Below, piece by piece: positions 1 to 12,118 of a DNA stretch of 64,000 nt (position 1 is its first letter; every line of letters begins with the position of its first letter). This DNA is from Myxococcales bacterium. GTDB lineage: Bacteria; Myxococcota_A; Polyangia; Haliangiales; Haliangiaceae. The position numbers were made by a program, and so were the translations under genes. Location of the stretch: NCBI GenBank assembly GCA_947483555.1, contig CANKMW010000002.1, forward strand, positions 164,402 through 228,401, given 5' to 3'. Below the pieces are notes generated by a model, which saw only the letters and a list, made by a program, of their open reading frames with translations, did not search any database and was not told the origin of the DNA.

Positions 1-1
1 C

Positions 2-442
2 CTGCTCGCGCGGACACTCGCCCGACGCGGCGGGGGCGGCGGTGCACGGCTCGGGATCGCCCTCGTCGTGGCCGGCCTGCTCGTCGAGGTCAGCGGCCAC
101 GCCACCAGCGTGCTGCTGGTCTCCGACGCCGCGCGCCGCGGCGACCTGGTGGCGTTCGCCAGCCTGGAGTCACTCGTACGGCTGCTGACGACGACCGTTC
201 CCCAGCCGCTGTTCGGGCTCGGCATGCTGGTGTTCGTCCGGCTGCTGGTGTCGGTTCGCGCGCCGCTGGTCACGCTGGTGGCCGGCGGAATCAATGTCGC
301 GAGCGCGTTCCTCGCCAGCGCCACCGCCGCCCTGGGCTGGGCGGCGCTCACCCCGGTGGCCATCGCCACCGTGGTGCTCAGCCTGGCCGTGTTCCAGGTC
401 TCGCTCGCTCGAGCTGATCGCCCGGATCCATCGGTGAGGTGA
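2..442 (+). CDS. Hydrophobic membrane protein, 5'-truncated by the window edge
   Basis: The frame is open from base 2 to a TGA at 440-442, so the N-terminus lies outside the window; an internal GTG at 68 could only be a late start. The visible 146 residues hold about four hydrophobic stretches rich in Leu, Val and Ala, separated by short polar loops, as in a small integral membrane protein. The C-terminus is short and charged. No family is recognised. The 215 bases that follow, up to the next gene, hold no ORF with coding character. Confidence 0.55.
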   Translation: MLARTLARRGGGGGARLGIALVVAGLLVEVSGHATSVLLVSDAARRGDLVAFASLESLVRLLTTTVPQPLFGLGMLVFVRLLVSVRAPLVTLVAGGINVASAFLASATAALGWAALTPVAIATVVLSLAVFQVSLARADRPDPSVR

Positions 443-657
443 TTCACAGCCGATCCGCCCCTTGTAGCGGGAACGCGCACCTGCCGCGCCCACCCGACGC
501 GAGCACGCAACACCCTCCAACGGCCGTTCACGATTGGTGGCCGGACCACCGCCATGTCGGTGGGGCAAGTGCCTGTCTTGATTTGACTCCTCTTCCTGGG
601 GCGGTCTTGGGCCGAGGGTTGCAATCAGGACAGGTGTACGATCACCCAGAGGAAACC

Positions 658-1299
658 ATGAAGCGCAGCTACCTCGCCTTCGCCGCCATCTTGCTCGCCC
701 CCGCCGCCGCCGCTGCCCAGCCTAGCTACGGCCCGCCGCCGCCACAGGGCTATTACTCGCAGCCGACGCCGCAGACCGCGGGCGGGTTCCACGACCGCAC
801 CGGCCGCATGGCGCTCGGCTTCTCGCTGGGGCTTGGCGGCATGCAGGTTGGCGATGATGACGTGACCTGCGCGAACTGCGGTTACGATCCGATCGCCGCC
901 GAGTTCGACTTCCACATCGGCGGCATGATGTCGCCCCGCTTCGCGCTGCTGTTCGAGGTCCAGGGCAACGCCCAGACCGTCGAGGAGAACGCGTTCGGCG
1001 CCCGCAGCCTGGTCCAGGCCACCGCGATGGTCGCCGGCCAGTACTGGGTCAGCCCGCAGCTCTGGCTCAAGGGCGGCATCGGCGCCGCCAGCCTGTCGTA
1101 CAGCTACGATGACGGCTACGAGTCGCAGAGCGAGAACATCGACGAGGGCATGGCCCTGATGGGCGCCGTCGGCTACGAGGTGCTGAGCGCTCGCAACTTC
1201 TCGATCGATCTCCAGGGCCGCCTGGTGGCCGGCACCTACGAGAAGTTCGACCAGCAGGTGACCGCGGGTACCGTCGGCGTCGGCTTCAACTGGTACTGA
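658..1299 (+). CDS. Exported outer-membrane beta-barrel-like protein
   Basis: The 213-residue product starts at an ATG preceded by an AGAGGAA ribosome-binding site 4 bases upstream. A signal peptide (KRSYLAFAAILLAPAAAAAQ) is followed by a Pro/Gln/Tyr-rich linker. The body from about residue 45 alternates hydrophobic and polar residues and ends in GFNWY, a terminal aromatic typical of outer-membrane barrels. Two cysteines sit close together (TCANC). The reading frame is open further upstream, but that stretch lacks coding character and the signal peptide decides the start. The exact family and ligand are unknown. Confidence 0.75.
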   Translation: MKRSYLAFAAILLAPAAAAAQPSYGPPPPQGYYSQPTPQTAGGFHDRTGRMALGFSLGLGGMQVGDDDVTCANCGYDPIAAEFDFHIGGMMSPRFALLFEVQGNAQTVEENAFGARSLVQATAMVAGQYWVSPQLWLKGGIGAASLSYSYDDGYESQSENIDEGMALMGAVGYEVLSARNFSIDLQGRLVAGTYEKFDQQVTAGTVGVGFNWY

Positions 1300-1330
1300 G
1301 CACGGCTCGCGCTGCGCGCGCCACGCTCGT

Positions 1331-1360
1331 GACGGCCGGCCTCGCGCCGGCCGTCGCGGT
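1331..1360 (+). terminator. Strong hairpin after the barrel gene
   Basis: A perfect 10-bp stem (GACGGCCGGC with GCCGGCCGTC) closes a 5-base loop and is followed by GCGGTTTC, 31 bases after the stop of the outer-membrane protein gene. It could act as an intrinsic terminator, although the following T-run is short. Confidence 0.5.
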
Positions 1361-1362
1361 TT

Positions 1363-1451
1363 CGGCCCCACCGGCTGGCGCGCGTGCGCGTCAGCACGGC
1401 GCCCGGCCCCACCGACTGACGCGCGTGCGCGTCAGCACGGCGCCCGGCCCC
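1363..1451. repeat. 41-bp tandem repeat, about 2.2 copies
   Basis: Unit 1 (1363-1403) and unit 2 (1404-1444) differ at only two positions, and the first bases of a third copy follow. The unit begins CGGCCCCACCG and contains GCGCGTGCGCGTCAGCACGG. The array lies directly upstream of dapL, within its presumed promoter or leader. Confidence 0.8.
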
Positions 1452-1494
1452 GAGGCTCTCGTTGGGCTTGCTGGTTCGGGTATGTTCGCGCCCG

Positions 1495-2724
1495 ATGCGA
1501 GCGAACCCGCACTTCCAGAAGCTGCCCGCCGGCTACCTGTTCCCCGAGATCGGCCGTCGCGTGCGCGCCTACACGGCGGCGCATCCCGACGCCAGGGTGA
1601 TCCGGCTCGGCATCGGCGACGTCACCGAGCCGCTGGCGCCGGCGATCATCGCCGCGATGCACGCCGCCGTCGACGAGATGGCGGTCCGCGAGTCGTTCCG
1701 CGGCTATGGCCCCGAGCAAGGGTACGACTTCCTGGTCGAGGCGATCCGCGAGCACGACTATCGGGCCCGCGGCGTCGAGGTCGCCGCCGACGAGATCTTC
1801 GTCTCCGACGGCAGCAAGTGCGACAGCGGCAATCTCCAGGAGCTGTTCGCGGCCGACGCCGTCATCGCGGTGACCGACCCGGTCTACCCGGTGTACGTCG
1901 ACTCCAACGTCATGGCCGGCCGCACCGGCAGCCCCGGGCCCGACGGCCGCTACCCCGGCCTGGTCTATCTGCCGTCGACGGCGGCCAACGGCTTCTGCCC
2001 GGCGCCGCCGGACCGCGGCGCCGACGTGGTCTACCTGTGCTCGCCCAACAACCCGACCGGCGCGGTGATGACCCGCGACGATCTGACCGCGTGGGTGGCG
2101 TGGGCGCACCAGCACGACGCGCTGATCGTGTTCGACGCCGCCTACGAGGCGTACATCCAGGACCCGACGCTGCCGCGCTCGATCTTCGAGATCGCCGGCG
2201 CCCGCGAGGTCGCGGTCGAGATGCGCAGCTTCTCCAAGCGCGCCGGCTTCACCGGCGTGCGCTGCGGCTTCCTGGTGGTGCCCAAGGAGCTGCGCGCGGT
2301 CGGCGCCGGCGGCGAGCCGGTCTCGCTCAACGCGATGTGGAGCCGCCGGCACACCACCAAGTTCAACGGCGCGTCGTACGTGGTGCAGCGCGGCGCCGCG
2401 GCGGTGTACACGCCCGACGGGCTGGCCCAGACCGGGGCGCAGATCGCGTTCTACATGGAGAACGCCCGCATCCTGCGCGACGGCCTGGCCCGCGCCGGCT
2501 TCACGGTCTTCGGCGGCCAGCACGCGCCGTACATCTGGCTCGAGACCCCGCCGGGCACCACGTCGTGGCAGTTCTTCGACCAGCTCCTCGACCGCGCCCA
2601 CCTGGTCGGCACCCCGGGCTCGGGCTTCGGCCCCAACGGCGAGGGGTTCTTCCGGTTGAGCGCGTTCAACTCGCGCGACAACGTGGAGGAGGCGGTGGTC
2701 CGGCTGGCGCGTGTGTTCGGCTGA
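1495..2724 (+). CDS. dapL: LL-diaminopimelate aminotransferase
   Basis: DapL transfers an amino group from glutamate to tetrahydrodipicolinate in one step, giving LL-diaminopimelate for lysine and peptidoglycan synthesis. The 409-residue length is normal for the family. It opens with a typical [16 protein letters not shown] block, has the PLP-fold motif SPNNPTGA near 183-190, and the Schiff-base lysine is K248 in [10 protein letters not shown]. The ATG at 1495 was chosen over an in-frame upstream start at 1462 because the conserved N-terminus begins there. A 41-bp tandem repeat lies just upstream. The gene stands alone, without other lysine-pathway genes. Confidence 0.95.
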   Translation: MRANPHFQKLPAGYLFPEIGRRVRAYTAAHPDARVIRLGIGDVTEPLAPAIIAAMHAAVDEMAVRESFRGYGPEQGYDFLVEAIREHDYRARGVEVAADEIFVSDGSKCDSGNLQELFAADAVIAVTDPVYPVYVDSNVMAGRTGSPGPDGRYPGLVYLPSTAANGFCPAPPDRGADVVYLCSPNNPTGAVMTRDDLTAWVAWAHQHDALIVFDAAYEAYIQDPTLPRSIFEIAGAREVAVEMRSFSKRAGFTGVRCGFLVVPKELRAVGAGGEPVSLNAMWSRRHTTKFNGASYVVQRGAAAVYTPDGLAQTGAQIAFYMENARILRDGLARAGFTVFGGQHAPYIWLETPPGTTSWQFFDQLLDRAHLVGTPGSGFGPNGEGFFRLSAFNSRDNVEEAVVRLARVFG

Positions 2725-2732
2725 CGCTGCTG

Positions 2733-3134
2733 CTAGCGGCAGGCGTCGTCGACCTGGCGGGTATCCTCGAAGTGCTGGAGGTTGGCGATCTTGCCGTCCT
2801 TCATCGTCCACCAGTGCACCTGCCGCTGCTCGACCTGCTTGCCGGTCCTGCGGACGCGGTAGCGGATCTCGAGCTGGACCGCGACCGCGCCGTCGGTGGA
2901 CACGAAGCTGACGGGTTCGAACTTCTCGATGTCGACGGACTCGGCCACCGCCGCGAAGAACGCGGGGATCTCGGCGTGACCGCGACAGGGTCGGTGCCAC
3001 GGCACGCGGGCCGAAGCGCCCTCGAAGCTGATCGCGCCGTCGGCGGCGAACGCGGCGAGGATGGTGGCGATGTCGCCCTTGCCGAAGGCGGCATAGACGC
3101 GCTGGATGAGCTCGGTATCACGGGTGCGCTGCAT
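2733..3134 (-). CDS. SnoaL-like / NTF2-fold protein
   Basis: A 133-residue product with the pattern of the SnoaL-like branch of the NTF2 fold: an N-terminal helix (LIQRVYAAFGKGD), then IATILAAFAADG, and a C-terminal sheet ending in VHWWTMKDGKIANLQHFEDT. The ATG at 3134 is preferred; the longer frame to 3284 would run through the promoter and operator of the divergent regulator. These proteins are small hydrolases, isomerases or ligand binders, and the substrate cannot be told. It is divergent from a LysR-type gene 75 bases away, which may control it. Confidence 0.8.
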   Translation of the reverse strand: MQRTRDTELIQRVYAAFGKGDIATILAAFAADGAISFEGASARVPWHRPCRGHAEIPAFFAAVAESVDIEKFEPVSFVSTDGAVAVQLEIRYRVRRTGKQVEQRQVHWWTMKDGKIANLQHFEDTRQVDDACR

Positions 3135-3185
3135 GGGATGGGCTCCTTCTGCCCACGGTACGGGCGAGCCCGGTAGCGGGTTCGG

Positions 3186-3218
3186 TGCATCTGTGCAACG
3201 ATCGATTGCGTGGATGCA
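3186..3218. promoter_or_regulatory. 33-bp interrupted dyad, LysR operator candidate
   Basis: The sequence reads TGCATC-tgt-GCAA-cgatcga-TTGC-gtg-GATGCA, so both the outer six and the inner four bases are perfectly symmetric. It lies between the divergent SnoaL-like and LysR genes and covers the LysR start codon (GTG 3210-3212). LysR regulators usually bind interrupted dyads beside their own promoter, so autoregulation plus control of the neighbour is likely. Confidence 0.6.
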
Positions 3219-4091
3219 ACGCTGGTGCTGATCCGCACGCTGGCCGCGGCGTGCGGCGCGCGCTCGATGACCGCGGCCGCGCACACGCTCGGCGTCGACA
3301 AGGCCACCGTCAGCCGTCGCCTCGCCGCTCTCGAACGGTCACGACCGGGGATGTTCGAGCGCCGCGGCGGACACCTGTCGCCGACCGCCGCCGGCAGCCG
3401 AGCGCTCGAGGCGCTCGCAGACATCGAACGCGGTGAGAGCCGCCTTCGCGCCGAGCTGAGCGCCGGGTCGACGACCTCGCGCGGAATCGTCCGGCTGACC
3501 GCACCGGCGTTCCTGGCCCCGGCGCTCCTGCTGCCAGCGCTCCCAGACTTTCTGACCCGCCACCCGGAGATCGATGTTTCCCTGCTGGCGACCAGCCGCC
3601 TCGTCGACCTTGCACGCGGCGACGCCGACGTCGCGATCCGGAACCTGCCGCCAACCACGCCCGGCCTGGCGGCGCGGCGCGTGAGCTGCATCGCGCTCGG
3701 CCTCTACGCGTCGCACCGCTACCTGGCACGGCGCGGTCCGGTGCTGCCCGGCACGCTCGACGGTCACGACTTCGTCGACTACGACTTCGGCACCATTGGC
3801 GGACCTGGTCTCGAGTGGCTACCGGCGGCGGTCAGACGCACGCGGGTCGTGTTCCGCGGCGACGACGCGGCGCTGGTCGCCGATGCCACCCGGGCCGGGC
3901 TCGGTGTGGCCGCGCTACCGCGCCTGATCGCTGATGGTGATCGCGAGCTGGTGCGCGCGCTCGCCGACCAGACGGTCGCTCCGATCTACGTCATCGTGCG
4001 CGACGAGGTCCGCCGGTTGGCGCGGGTGCGCGCGGTGGTGACATGGGCCAGCGAGCTCCTGGCGGCCGCCACCCGCAGGCTGGCGCCGTAG
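3210..4091 (+). CDS. LysR-family transcriptional regulator
   Basis: A 293-residue one-component regulator. Residues 1-60 form the winged helix-turn-helix (SMTAAAHTLGVDKATVSRRL); from about residue 88 comes the periplasmic-binding-protein-like effector domain. The start is GTG inside a dyad that is probably its own operator. A typical LysR protein, of the CrgA/AaeR-like subgroup by general look, acts on the divergently transcribed gene, here the SnoaL-like protein. It reads towards the fumarase gene 50 bases downstream, so readthrough is possible. Confidence 0.92.
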   Translation: MDATLVLIRTLAAACGARSMTAAAHTLGVDKATVSRRLAALERSRPGMFERRGGHLSPTAAGSRALEALADIERGESRLRAELSAGSTTSRGIVRLTAPAFLAPALLLPALPDFLTRHPEIDVSLLATSRLVDLARGDADVAIRNLPPTTPGLAARRVSCIALGLYASHRYLARRGPVLPGTLDGHDFVDYDFGTIGGPGLEWLPAAVRRTRVVFRGDDAALVADATRAGLGVAALPRLIADGDRELVRALADQTVAPIYVIVRDEVRRLARVRAVVTWASELLAAATRRLAP

Positions 4092-4141
4092 CCGGCCGCC
4101 GACCCGGGCGACCCATTCCACCGTGCTAGCCTGCCGCCGTC

Positions 4142-5791
<1,650 letters not shown>

Positions 5792-5794
5792 GCC

Positions 5795-6379
5795 GTGCCA
5801 CCGCTGTCCCGCGACGACGCCTGGACGCTGTTCACCGACTGGACTCGCGGTGACTCGCTGCGCCGCCACGGCCGCGCCGTCGAGCTGGTGATGCGGGCCG
5901 CCGCGACCCGATACGGCGGCCCCGACGCCGACGTCGAGCAGTGGGGGATCGCCGGCATGCTGCACGATGCCGACTATGAAACCTGGCCGGAGGACCACCC
6001 GCACCGGGTCGTGGCCTGGCTTCGCGAACGCGGCGAACCGGCGCTGGCCCACGCTATCTCGGCGCACTACACGAAGTGGGGCGTGCCCTACGAGAGCGCG
6101 CTCGATCGGGCGCTGCTGGCCTGTGACGAACCGACCGGCTTCGTCATGGCTTGCTGCCTGGTCCGCCCCGACGGGATTTCGTCGCTCGAAGTCGCGAGCG
6201 TCAAGAAGCGACTCAAGGACAAGCGCTTCGCCGCCACCGTCGACCGCGGCGAGGTCACCGCGGGCGCCGAGTTGCTCGCCGTCCCGCTCGACGATCACCT
6301 CGCCTTCGTCATTGACGCCCTGCGTCCACACGCCGCCGAGCTCGCCCTCGCCGGCCGCGGCGCTCCGGTCACAACTTGA
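5795..6379 (+). CDS. HD-domain metal-dependent hydrolase
   Basis: A 194-residue product starting at a GTG 3 bases after the fumarase stop, so probably translated from the same message. The HD pattern is visible: H25 (RRHGRAVE), H57-D58 (GMLHDADYE), H68/H70 (EDHPHR) and a later SAHYTKWG. Such small HD proteins are nucleotide or phosphate-ester hydrolases that bind one or two divalent metals; this branch often annotates as predicted hydrolase. Its last 11 bases overlap the convergent barrel gene. Confidence 0.85.
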   Translation: MPPLSRDDAWTLFTDWTRGDSLRRHGRAVELVMRAAATRYGGPDADVEQWGIAGMLHDADYETWPEDHPHRVVAWLRERGEPALAHAISAHYTKWGVPYESALDRALLACDEPTGFVMACCLVRPDGISSLEVASVKKRLKDKRFAATVDRGEVTAGAELLAVPLDDHLAFVIDALRPHAAELALAGRGAPVTT

Positions 6380-6968
6380 GCGACATCCCGGCGCGCAGCT
6401 GGAAGAACATGACGTCGTAGCGGGGATCCGGGCCGTCGATGACCAGGCGGTGGGTCGCCCACTGATAGCCCAGCTCGACGAACGCGGTGAGGCTCGGGTT
6501 GACGTCGAAGCGGCTGCCCGCGCCGCCGCCGAGCCCAAAGCCGTTCGCGCCCTCTGTCATGCCGCTCCCCTCGTCGCGAATCAAGAGCCGTGAGTACGCC
6601 GGCATCCCGTAGACGTACATGCGTACGCCAGGCGCGACCTGCTTGAGCCCCTCGATACGCAATCCGCCCGACAGCAGCCGGCCGCTGATGTTGTCGCCGT
6701 TGTCGTTGTCGGTCTCGAGGCCGGTCTGGTACTGACCAGCCACCGCGAGCCGCACCCCAGGTCGCGGCTCGAAGCCGAGATCCGCTCCGACGGCGAAGCC
6801 GGTCAGCAGCGACGCCGACGCCGATTCTCCCTGGTACTTCACCGACGCATCGCCGCCCGGCAAGAAGCCCACGCCCACACCCAGGTCGGCCCCCTCAGCC
6901 CGCGCCATACCGCCCGCACACGCGAGCACCACCAACGAGATCGAGACCACGTTCATTGTTGTTCGCAT
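6369..6968 (-). CDS. Exported outer-membrane beta-barrel-like protein
   Basis: A 199-residue product with a signal peptide ([20 protein letters not shown]) and a body of alternating strands rich in Gly and aromatic residues, ending [13 protein letters not shown] 6968 gives four residues before an inner ATG at 6956, and either could be used. The frame is open further upstream to 7463, but that part belongs to a decayed gene. It is convergent with the HD hydrolase gene, overlapping 11 bases. A porin-like barrel is likely; function unknown. Confidence 0.72.
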   Translation of the reverse strand: MRTTMNVVSISLVVLACAGGMARAEGADLGVGVGFLPGGDASVKYQGESASASLLTGFAVGADLGFEPRPGVRLAVAGQYQTGLETDNDNGDNISGRLLSGGLRIEGLKQVAPGVRMYVYGMPAYSRLLIRDEGSGMTEGANGFGLGGGAGSRFDVNPSLTAFVELGYQWATHRLVIDGPDPRYDVMFFQLRAGMSLKL

Positions 6969-7127
6969 CGTGCACCTGTCCTGAGGGGGCCGACTCGCCG
7001 CCCACGCCGTGAAGCCAAAGCACGGCCCGTGCCACGCCCAACCGCCCGAATCCTGGTCGCCAGCGTCCGGATCTCGGACAAGCGCGTCCGGCTGGCCGGA
7101 CAAGCGCGGCCGGATTCCGGACAGCTC

Positions 7128-7571
7128 CCGGTGACCGGCGACCGGCATGTATTCCTGTCGGCGCTCCGCGGGCCAGCCGGGCGGCCAGGCACAGAGCATC
7201 GGCGGCCGGGGACCACCGCGCGTGGTTGCCGTTGAAGGTGACGGCGGCGCCGAGCTGACCGGCGAGGGAGCGGGCCTCGTCGTGGCGATCGAGCTCGACC
7301 AGGTACCAGCAGATGGTGACGCCGTCGTCGATGGCGGCGGACCGCGTCGGCTTGAACTTCTTGGCCAGCGTCGCCTTGGCCTTGGCGACGAGGGATGCGA
7401 CTCCTTGGCGGTCAGCTCGCGGGGAACGACCACGGGCGGGGCGGGCATGCCGCGCGCCAGCATATCGCAGCACTGCGCGCGGTCGAGGCCGCGGCGCGCG
7501 GGTGGCCGCGCCGGTCCGCGCGGACCGTCGGCCCTGATTCCTCGACGCAGGAGGCGACCCGCTCGATCTTT
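7128..7571 (-). pseudogene. Frameshifted remains of a DUF6707-like gene downstream of clpX
   Basis: Two frames join into one sensible protein. The frame through 7463 reads [29 protein letters not shown] and stops making sense at base 7401. The next frame from 7401 reads [51 protein letters not shown] and continues well to about 7130. Adding one base near 7400 would restore the frame. The layout, with a helical repeat-like body and FNGNH followed by W, recalls DUF6707 proteins (recognition from memory). A sequencing error is the alternative. The N-terminus, close to the clpX stop, is unclear and may hold a second shift. Confidence 0.5.
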
Positions 7572-8828
<1,257 letters not shown>

Positions 8829-8856
8829 GGGCAATCACAGCGGCTTCGTTGCGGCT

Positions 8857-9480
8857 CTACTTCTTCAGGTCCGGCTTCTCGTCGGCTTTCTTGCGCACGA
8901 ACACCTCGTCGATGAGGCCGTACTCCTTGGCCTGCACCGCACCCATGAAGTAGTCGCGCTCGGTGTCGGTCTGGATCTTCGCGATCGGCTGGCCGGTGTG
9001 CTTGGCGAGCAGCCCGTTCAGCGTCTCGCGGGTCTTGAGTAGCTCGCGGGCGTGGATCTCGATCTCGGTGGCCTGGCCCTGAAACCCGGCCAGCGGCTGG
9101 TGGATCATGACGCGCGAGTGGGGCAGCGCATAACGCTTGCCAGCCTGGCCGGCCGCCAGCAGGAACGCGCCCATCGACGCCGCCTGTCCCATGCAGATGG
9201 TGGCCACGTCGCAGCGGACGTACTGCATGGTGTCGTAGATCGCCATGCCCGCCGTGACGTGCCCGCCCGGCGAGTTGATGTAGATCATGATGTCCTTCTC
9301 CGGGTCCTCGCTCTCGAGAAACAGGAGCTGGGCGATGACCACGTTGGCGATCTCGTCGTTGATCGCCGTGCCCAGGAAGATGATCCGCTCCTTGAGCAGC
9401 CGCGAGAAGATGTCCCAACCGCGCTCGCCGCGGTGCGTCTGCTCGATGACCGTCGGGATGAGATAGTTCATGTTGACCAT
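8857..9480 (-). CDS. clpP: ATP-dependent Clp protease proteolytic subunit ClpP
   Basis: ClpP is the barrel-shaped serine peptidase that works with ClpX. The 207-residue protein has the catalytic triad S102 (GQAASMGAF), H127 (MIHQPLAG) and D176 (TERDYF). The N-terminus [17 protein letters not shown] is typical, so ATG 9480 (or the one three codons later) is the start and the long upstream extension of the frame is ignored. It sits between the trigger factor gene (118 bases upstream) and clpX. Confidence 0.98.
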   Translation of the reverse strand: MVNMNYLIPTVIEQTHRGERGWDIFSRLLKERIIFLGTAINDEIANVVIAQLLFLESEDPEKDIMIYINSPGGHVTAGMAIYDTMQYVRCDVATICMGQAASMGAFLLAAGQAGKRYALPHSRVMIHQPLAGFQGQATEIEIHARELLKTRETLNGLLAKHTGQPIAKIQTDTERDYFMGAVQAKEYGLIDEVFVRKKADEKPDLKK

Positions 9481-9598
9481 GGCCTGACCCCGACTGTACG
9501 AGCACGCCGGGGGCCGCGCAACGCGATCTCCGTCGATCACCGTCGCACCTGCCCGAATTAGCGGGCCGGTGCCGGTGTGCGTGCGCCGGTGGCGTGCG

Positions 9599-11002
9599 CT
9601 AGTGATCGCAGTCGGGGCCGTGAACGTGACCCGAGTCGCCGTGCGTGCCGTGATCGGGCGCCATGTCGATCGGCCCGCCGGCGCCCAGCTCGCCACCGGC
9701 ACCGGCCACCTCGGTCAGCTGATCGACGTCGGTGATCGCCGCCTTCTCGACCAGCAGGTCGAGCACCTTGTCCTGCCGCATCGACCACCGCGCTGAATCG
9801 AGGCGGCCGTCGCGGTCCCACTCGGCGCGCAGCCGCGCCGGCGGCATGTTCTTGGCCTTGGCGGCCTGGGCCACGTTGGCCATCAACTCCTCGTCGCTGA
9901 CCACGAGCTTCTCGGCGTCGGCGATCGACTCGAGCAGCAGCTGACCGCGAACCTCGTCGGTGCTGGCCGGCCGCATCTTCACGCGCAGGTCGCCGGTCAG
10001 GCCGCTGCCCTCGCGATCCGGCGGCATGCCGATCATCGAGCGCAGGCGGTTGTACTGCATCTCCACCGCGCGCTCGACGAGCGACGACGCCACCGGGATC
10101 TGGAACTTCTTGACCAGCGCGCGCAGCGCGGCCTGGCGCGATTCGCTGCGGATGATCGACGTCTCGCGATCCTCGAGATCCTTGCGGGTGGCGGCGCGCA
10201 ACGCATCGATCGTGTCGCCCTTGCCGGTGTCCTTGGCGAAGTCGTCGTCGAGCGCTGGCACCACCTTGGCGCGAGCCTCGACCACCGTGACCGTCAGGTG
10301 AGCGTGGCGGCCGCGCAGGTTGTCGTCGGGGTGGTCGGCGGGGACGTCGATCTCGATCAGCTTGTCCTTGGTGTCGAGCGCGACGCCGGTCAGCGCCGCT
10401 CGCAGGCCGGGGACCGGCTCGCGCTCGGCATCGTCGAGATCGACGCCAAACCGCGGCTGGTCGATGGCGTGCTCGCCGATCGTGCCCTTGACGTGGAGGA
10501 TGATGACGTCGCCCAGCGCCGTGGTGGCGCGGTCCTCGATGGGCACCAGCTCGGTGTGCTCGCGGCGCAGCGCCTCGAGCGCCTTGTCGACCTCGGCCTC
10601 GGCGACCGCGAGGCGGCGGCGCTCGATGGCCAGCCCTTGCCAGCCGTCGACCGCGACGTCACCCTTGATCTCGATGATGGCGGCGAACGCGAACGGCTCG
10701 CCCTTCTTGATCTGGCCGCCCTGCTCGACGCGCGGCTCGGCGACCGCACCCAGCTTGTGCTGCTGGTTGGCGGTGAAGAACGACTCGCGGACCAGCTGGT
10801 GCGCGACCTCGGCGTGCACGCGCGGCGCGTAGATCTGCTCCAGCACCGAGCGCGGCGCCTTGCCCTTGCGGAAGCCCTTGAGGGCGACCCCCTTGCCGAG
10901 CTCTCGGTATGCGACGCCGAGCCGGTCGGCCACGGTCGTCCACGGGATCTCGACGATCATTTTCTTCTCGACGGGGGAGACGTCTTCGATGCGCACGTTC
11001 AT
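9599..11002 (-). CDS. tig: Trigger factor, with a His-rich C-terminal tail
   Basis: Trigger factor is the ribosome-bound chaperone and peptidyl-prolyl isomerase that receives nascent chains. The 467 residues include the ribosome-docking loop ([17 protein letters not shown], near 40-56), a PPIase-like middle domain and the helical C-terminal domain. The last 20 residues ([18 protein letters not shown]) carry six His and one Cys, an unusual metal-binding-like tail for this family. ATG 11002 ([10 protein letters not shown]) is the family start. First gene of the tig-clpP-clpX cluster. Confidence 0.96.
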   Translation of the reverse strand: MNVRIEDVSPVEKKMIVEIPWTTVADRLGVAYRELGKGVALKGFRKGKAPRSVLEQIYAPRVHAEVAHQLVRESFFTANQQHKLGAVAEPRVEQGGQIKKGEPFAFAAIIEIKGDVAVDGWQGLAIERRRLAVAEAEVDKALEALRREHTELVPIEDRATTALGDVIILHVKGTIGEHAIDQPRFGVDLDDAEREPVPGLRAALTGVALDTKDKLIEIDVPADHPDDNLRGRHAHLTVTVVEARAKVVPALDDDFAKDTGKGDTIDALRAATRKDLEDRETSIIRSESRQAALRALVKKFQIPVASSLVERAVEMQYNRLRSMIGMPPDREGSGLTGDLRVKMRPASTDEVRGQLLLESIADAEKLVVSDEELMANVAQAAKAKNMPPARLRAEWDRDGRLDSARWSMRQDKVLDLLVEKAAITDVDQLTEVAGAGGELGAGGPIDMAPDHGTHGDSGHVHGPDCDH

Positions 11003-11096
11003 GGGGGCGCCGAGTGGTATCACACGGGGCGCGAGCGGCACCACCCCTCCGATTCCCGCGATATCGCGTGGGGTGTCAGTAGGTTAGGCTCTCGCG

Positions 11097-12095
11097 GTGC
11101 TCCCTGTGACGCAACTCGAGGTCCTCGTTGTCGGCGCCGGCTCCGTGGGCCAGGTGTTCGCGCGCCATTACCAGCTCGGCGGCGCGCGGGTCACCATGTT
11201 CGTGCGCGACAAGTACCGGGCCGAGGTCGCGCGCGGCTTCGACCTGTACCCGCTCAACAAGCGCGGTCGCGCCGCCGTGCGCTTCGACGGCTTCGACGTC
11301 GTGGCCGACGCCAAGGAGCTCGCCGGGCGCCGCTTCGATCAGGTGCTGCTGACCGTTTCGTCACCGGCGCTACGCGGCGCGTGGCTGCCCGAGCTGATCC
11401 GCGCCGCGGGCGAGGCGACGATCGTCGCGCTCCAGCCCGGACTCGACGACCGCAGCGTCCTGGCCGCCGCCGGCGCCTCCGAGGCTCGGCTGGTGCAGGG
11501 CATGATCTCGCTGATCAGCTACCACGCGCCGCTGCCCGGGGAGACGCGCTTCCCGAAACCGGGCATGGCGTACTGGTTCCCGCCGCTGTCGCCGAGCCCG
11601 TTCTCGGGACCGGCCGAGCGCACGGCCGCCGTGATCGCGGCGCTCAAGAAGGGCGGCCTGCCGGCCAAGCAGCACCGCGACGTGCCGCACAGCGCCGGCT
11701 TCCCGTCGGCGGTGATGATGCCGTACCTGGTCGCCCTCGAGCTGGGCGGCTGGACGATGCGCGGCACGGCCCGCACCGGCAAGCTCGCGCTCGGCGGCCG
11801 CGGCGCGCGCGAGGCGCTCGACGTGGTTCGCCATCTGCTCGGCCGGGCGCCGTTTGGCCTCGGCGCGCTGACCCGCCCGCGCCTGCTGCGCGCCGGGCTG
11901 TGGGCGGCCCGTCCGCTGATCCCGCTGCCGCTCGAGATCTACCTGAAGGAGCACTTCACCAAGGTCGGCGACCAGACCCGCGAGTTCCTCGACGGCTACA
12001 TCGCGAAGGGCCGCAGCGCGGGCCTGCCGGTTGCGGCGCTCGAGCAGCTGGCGGGCGAGCTGGCGGTGGCGCGCGGCGGCGGCGCGGCGAACTGA
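11097..12095 (+). CDS. Ketopantoate reductase-like NAD(P)-binding protein
   Basis: A 332-residue protein with an N-terminal Rossmann motif VVGAGSVGQVFARHY and the general shape of the ApbA/PanE family: NAD(P)-binding domain to about residue 190, then a helical C-terminal domain. Ketopantoate reductase makes pantoate for coenzyme A, but many relatives have other substrates. The C-terminal half here is divergent, so the reaction is left open. GTG start; divergent from tig with 94 bases between. Confidence 0.75.
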   Translation: MLPVTQLEVLVVGAGSVGQVFARHYQLGGARVTMFVRDKYRAEVARGFDLYPLNKRGRAAVRFDGFDVVADAKELAGRRFDQVLLTVSSPALRGAWLPELIRAAGEATIVALQPGLDDRSVLAAAGASEARLVQGMISLISYHAPLPGETRFPKPGMAYWFPPLSPSPFSGPAERTAAVIAALKKGGLPAKQHRDVPHSAGFPSAVMMPYLVALELGGWTMRGTARTGKLALGGRGAREALDVVRHLLGRAPFGLGALTRPRLLRAGLWAARPLIPLPLEIYLKEHFTKVGDQTREFLDGYIAKGRSAGLPVAALEQLAGELAVARGGGAAN

Positions 12096-12118
12096 CGCCC
12101 GCGGCGGCGCGATCTTGG

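Noticed and set aside
8829..8834. TTG start two codons before the clpX ATG
   Set aside because: The ATG at 8828 gives the normal N-terminus; TTG adds only two residues.
9481..9702. N-terminal extension of the ClpP frame
   Set aside because: The extension has no similarity to ClpP and the family N-terminus begins at the ATG at 9480.
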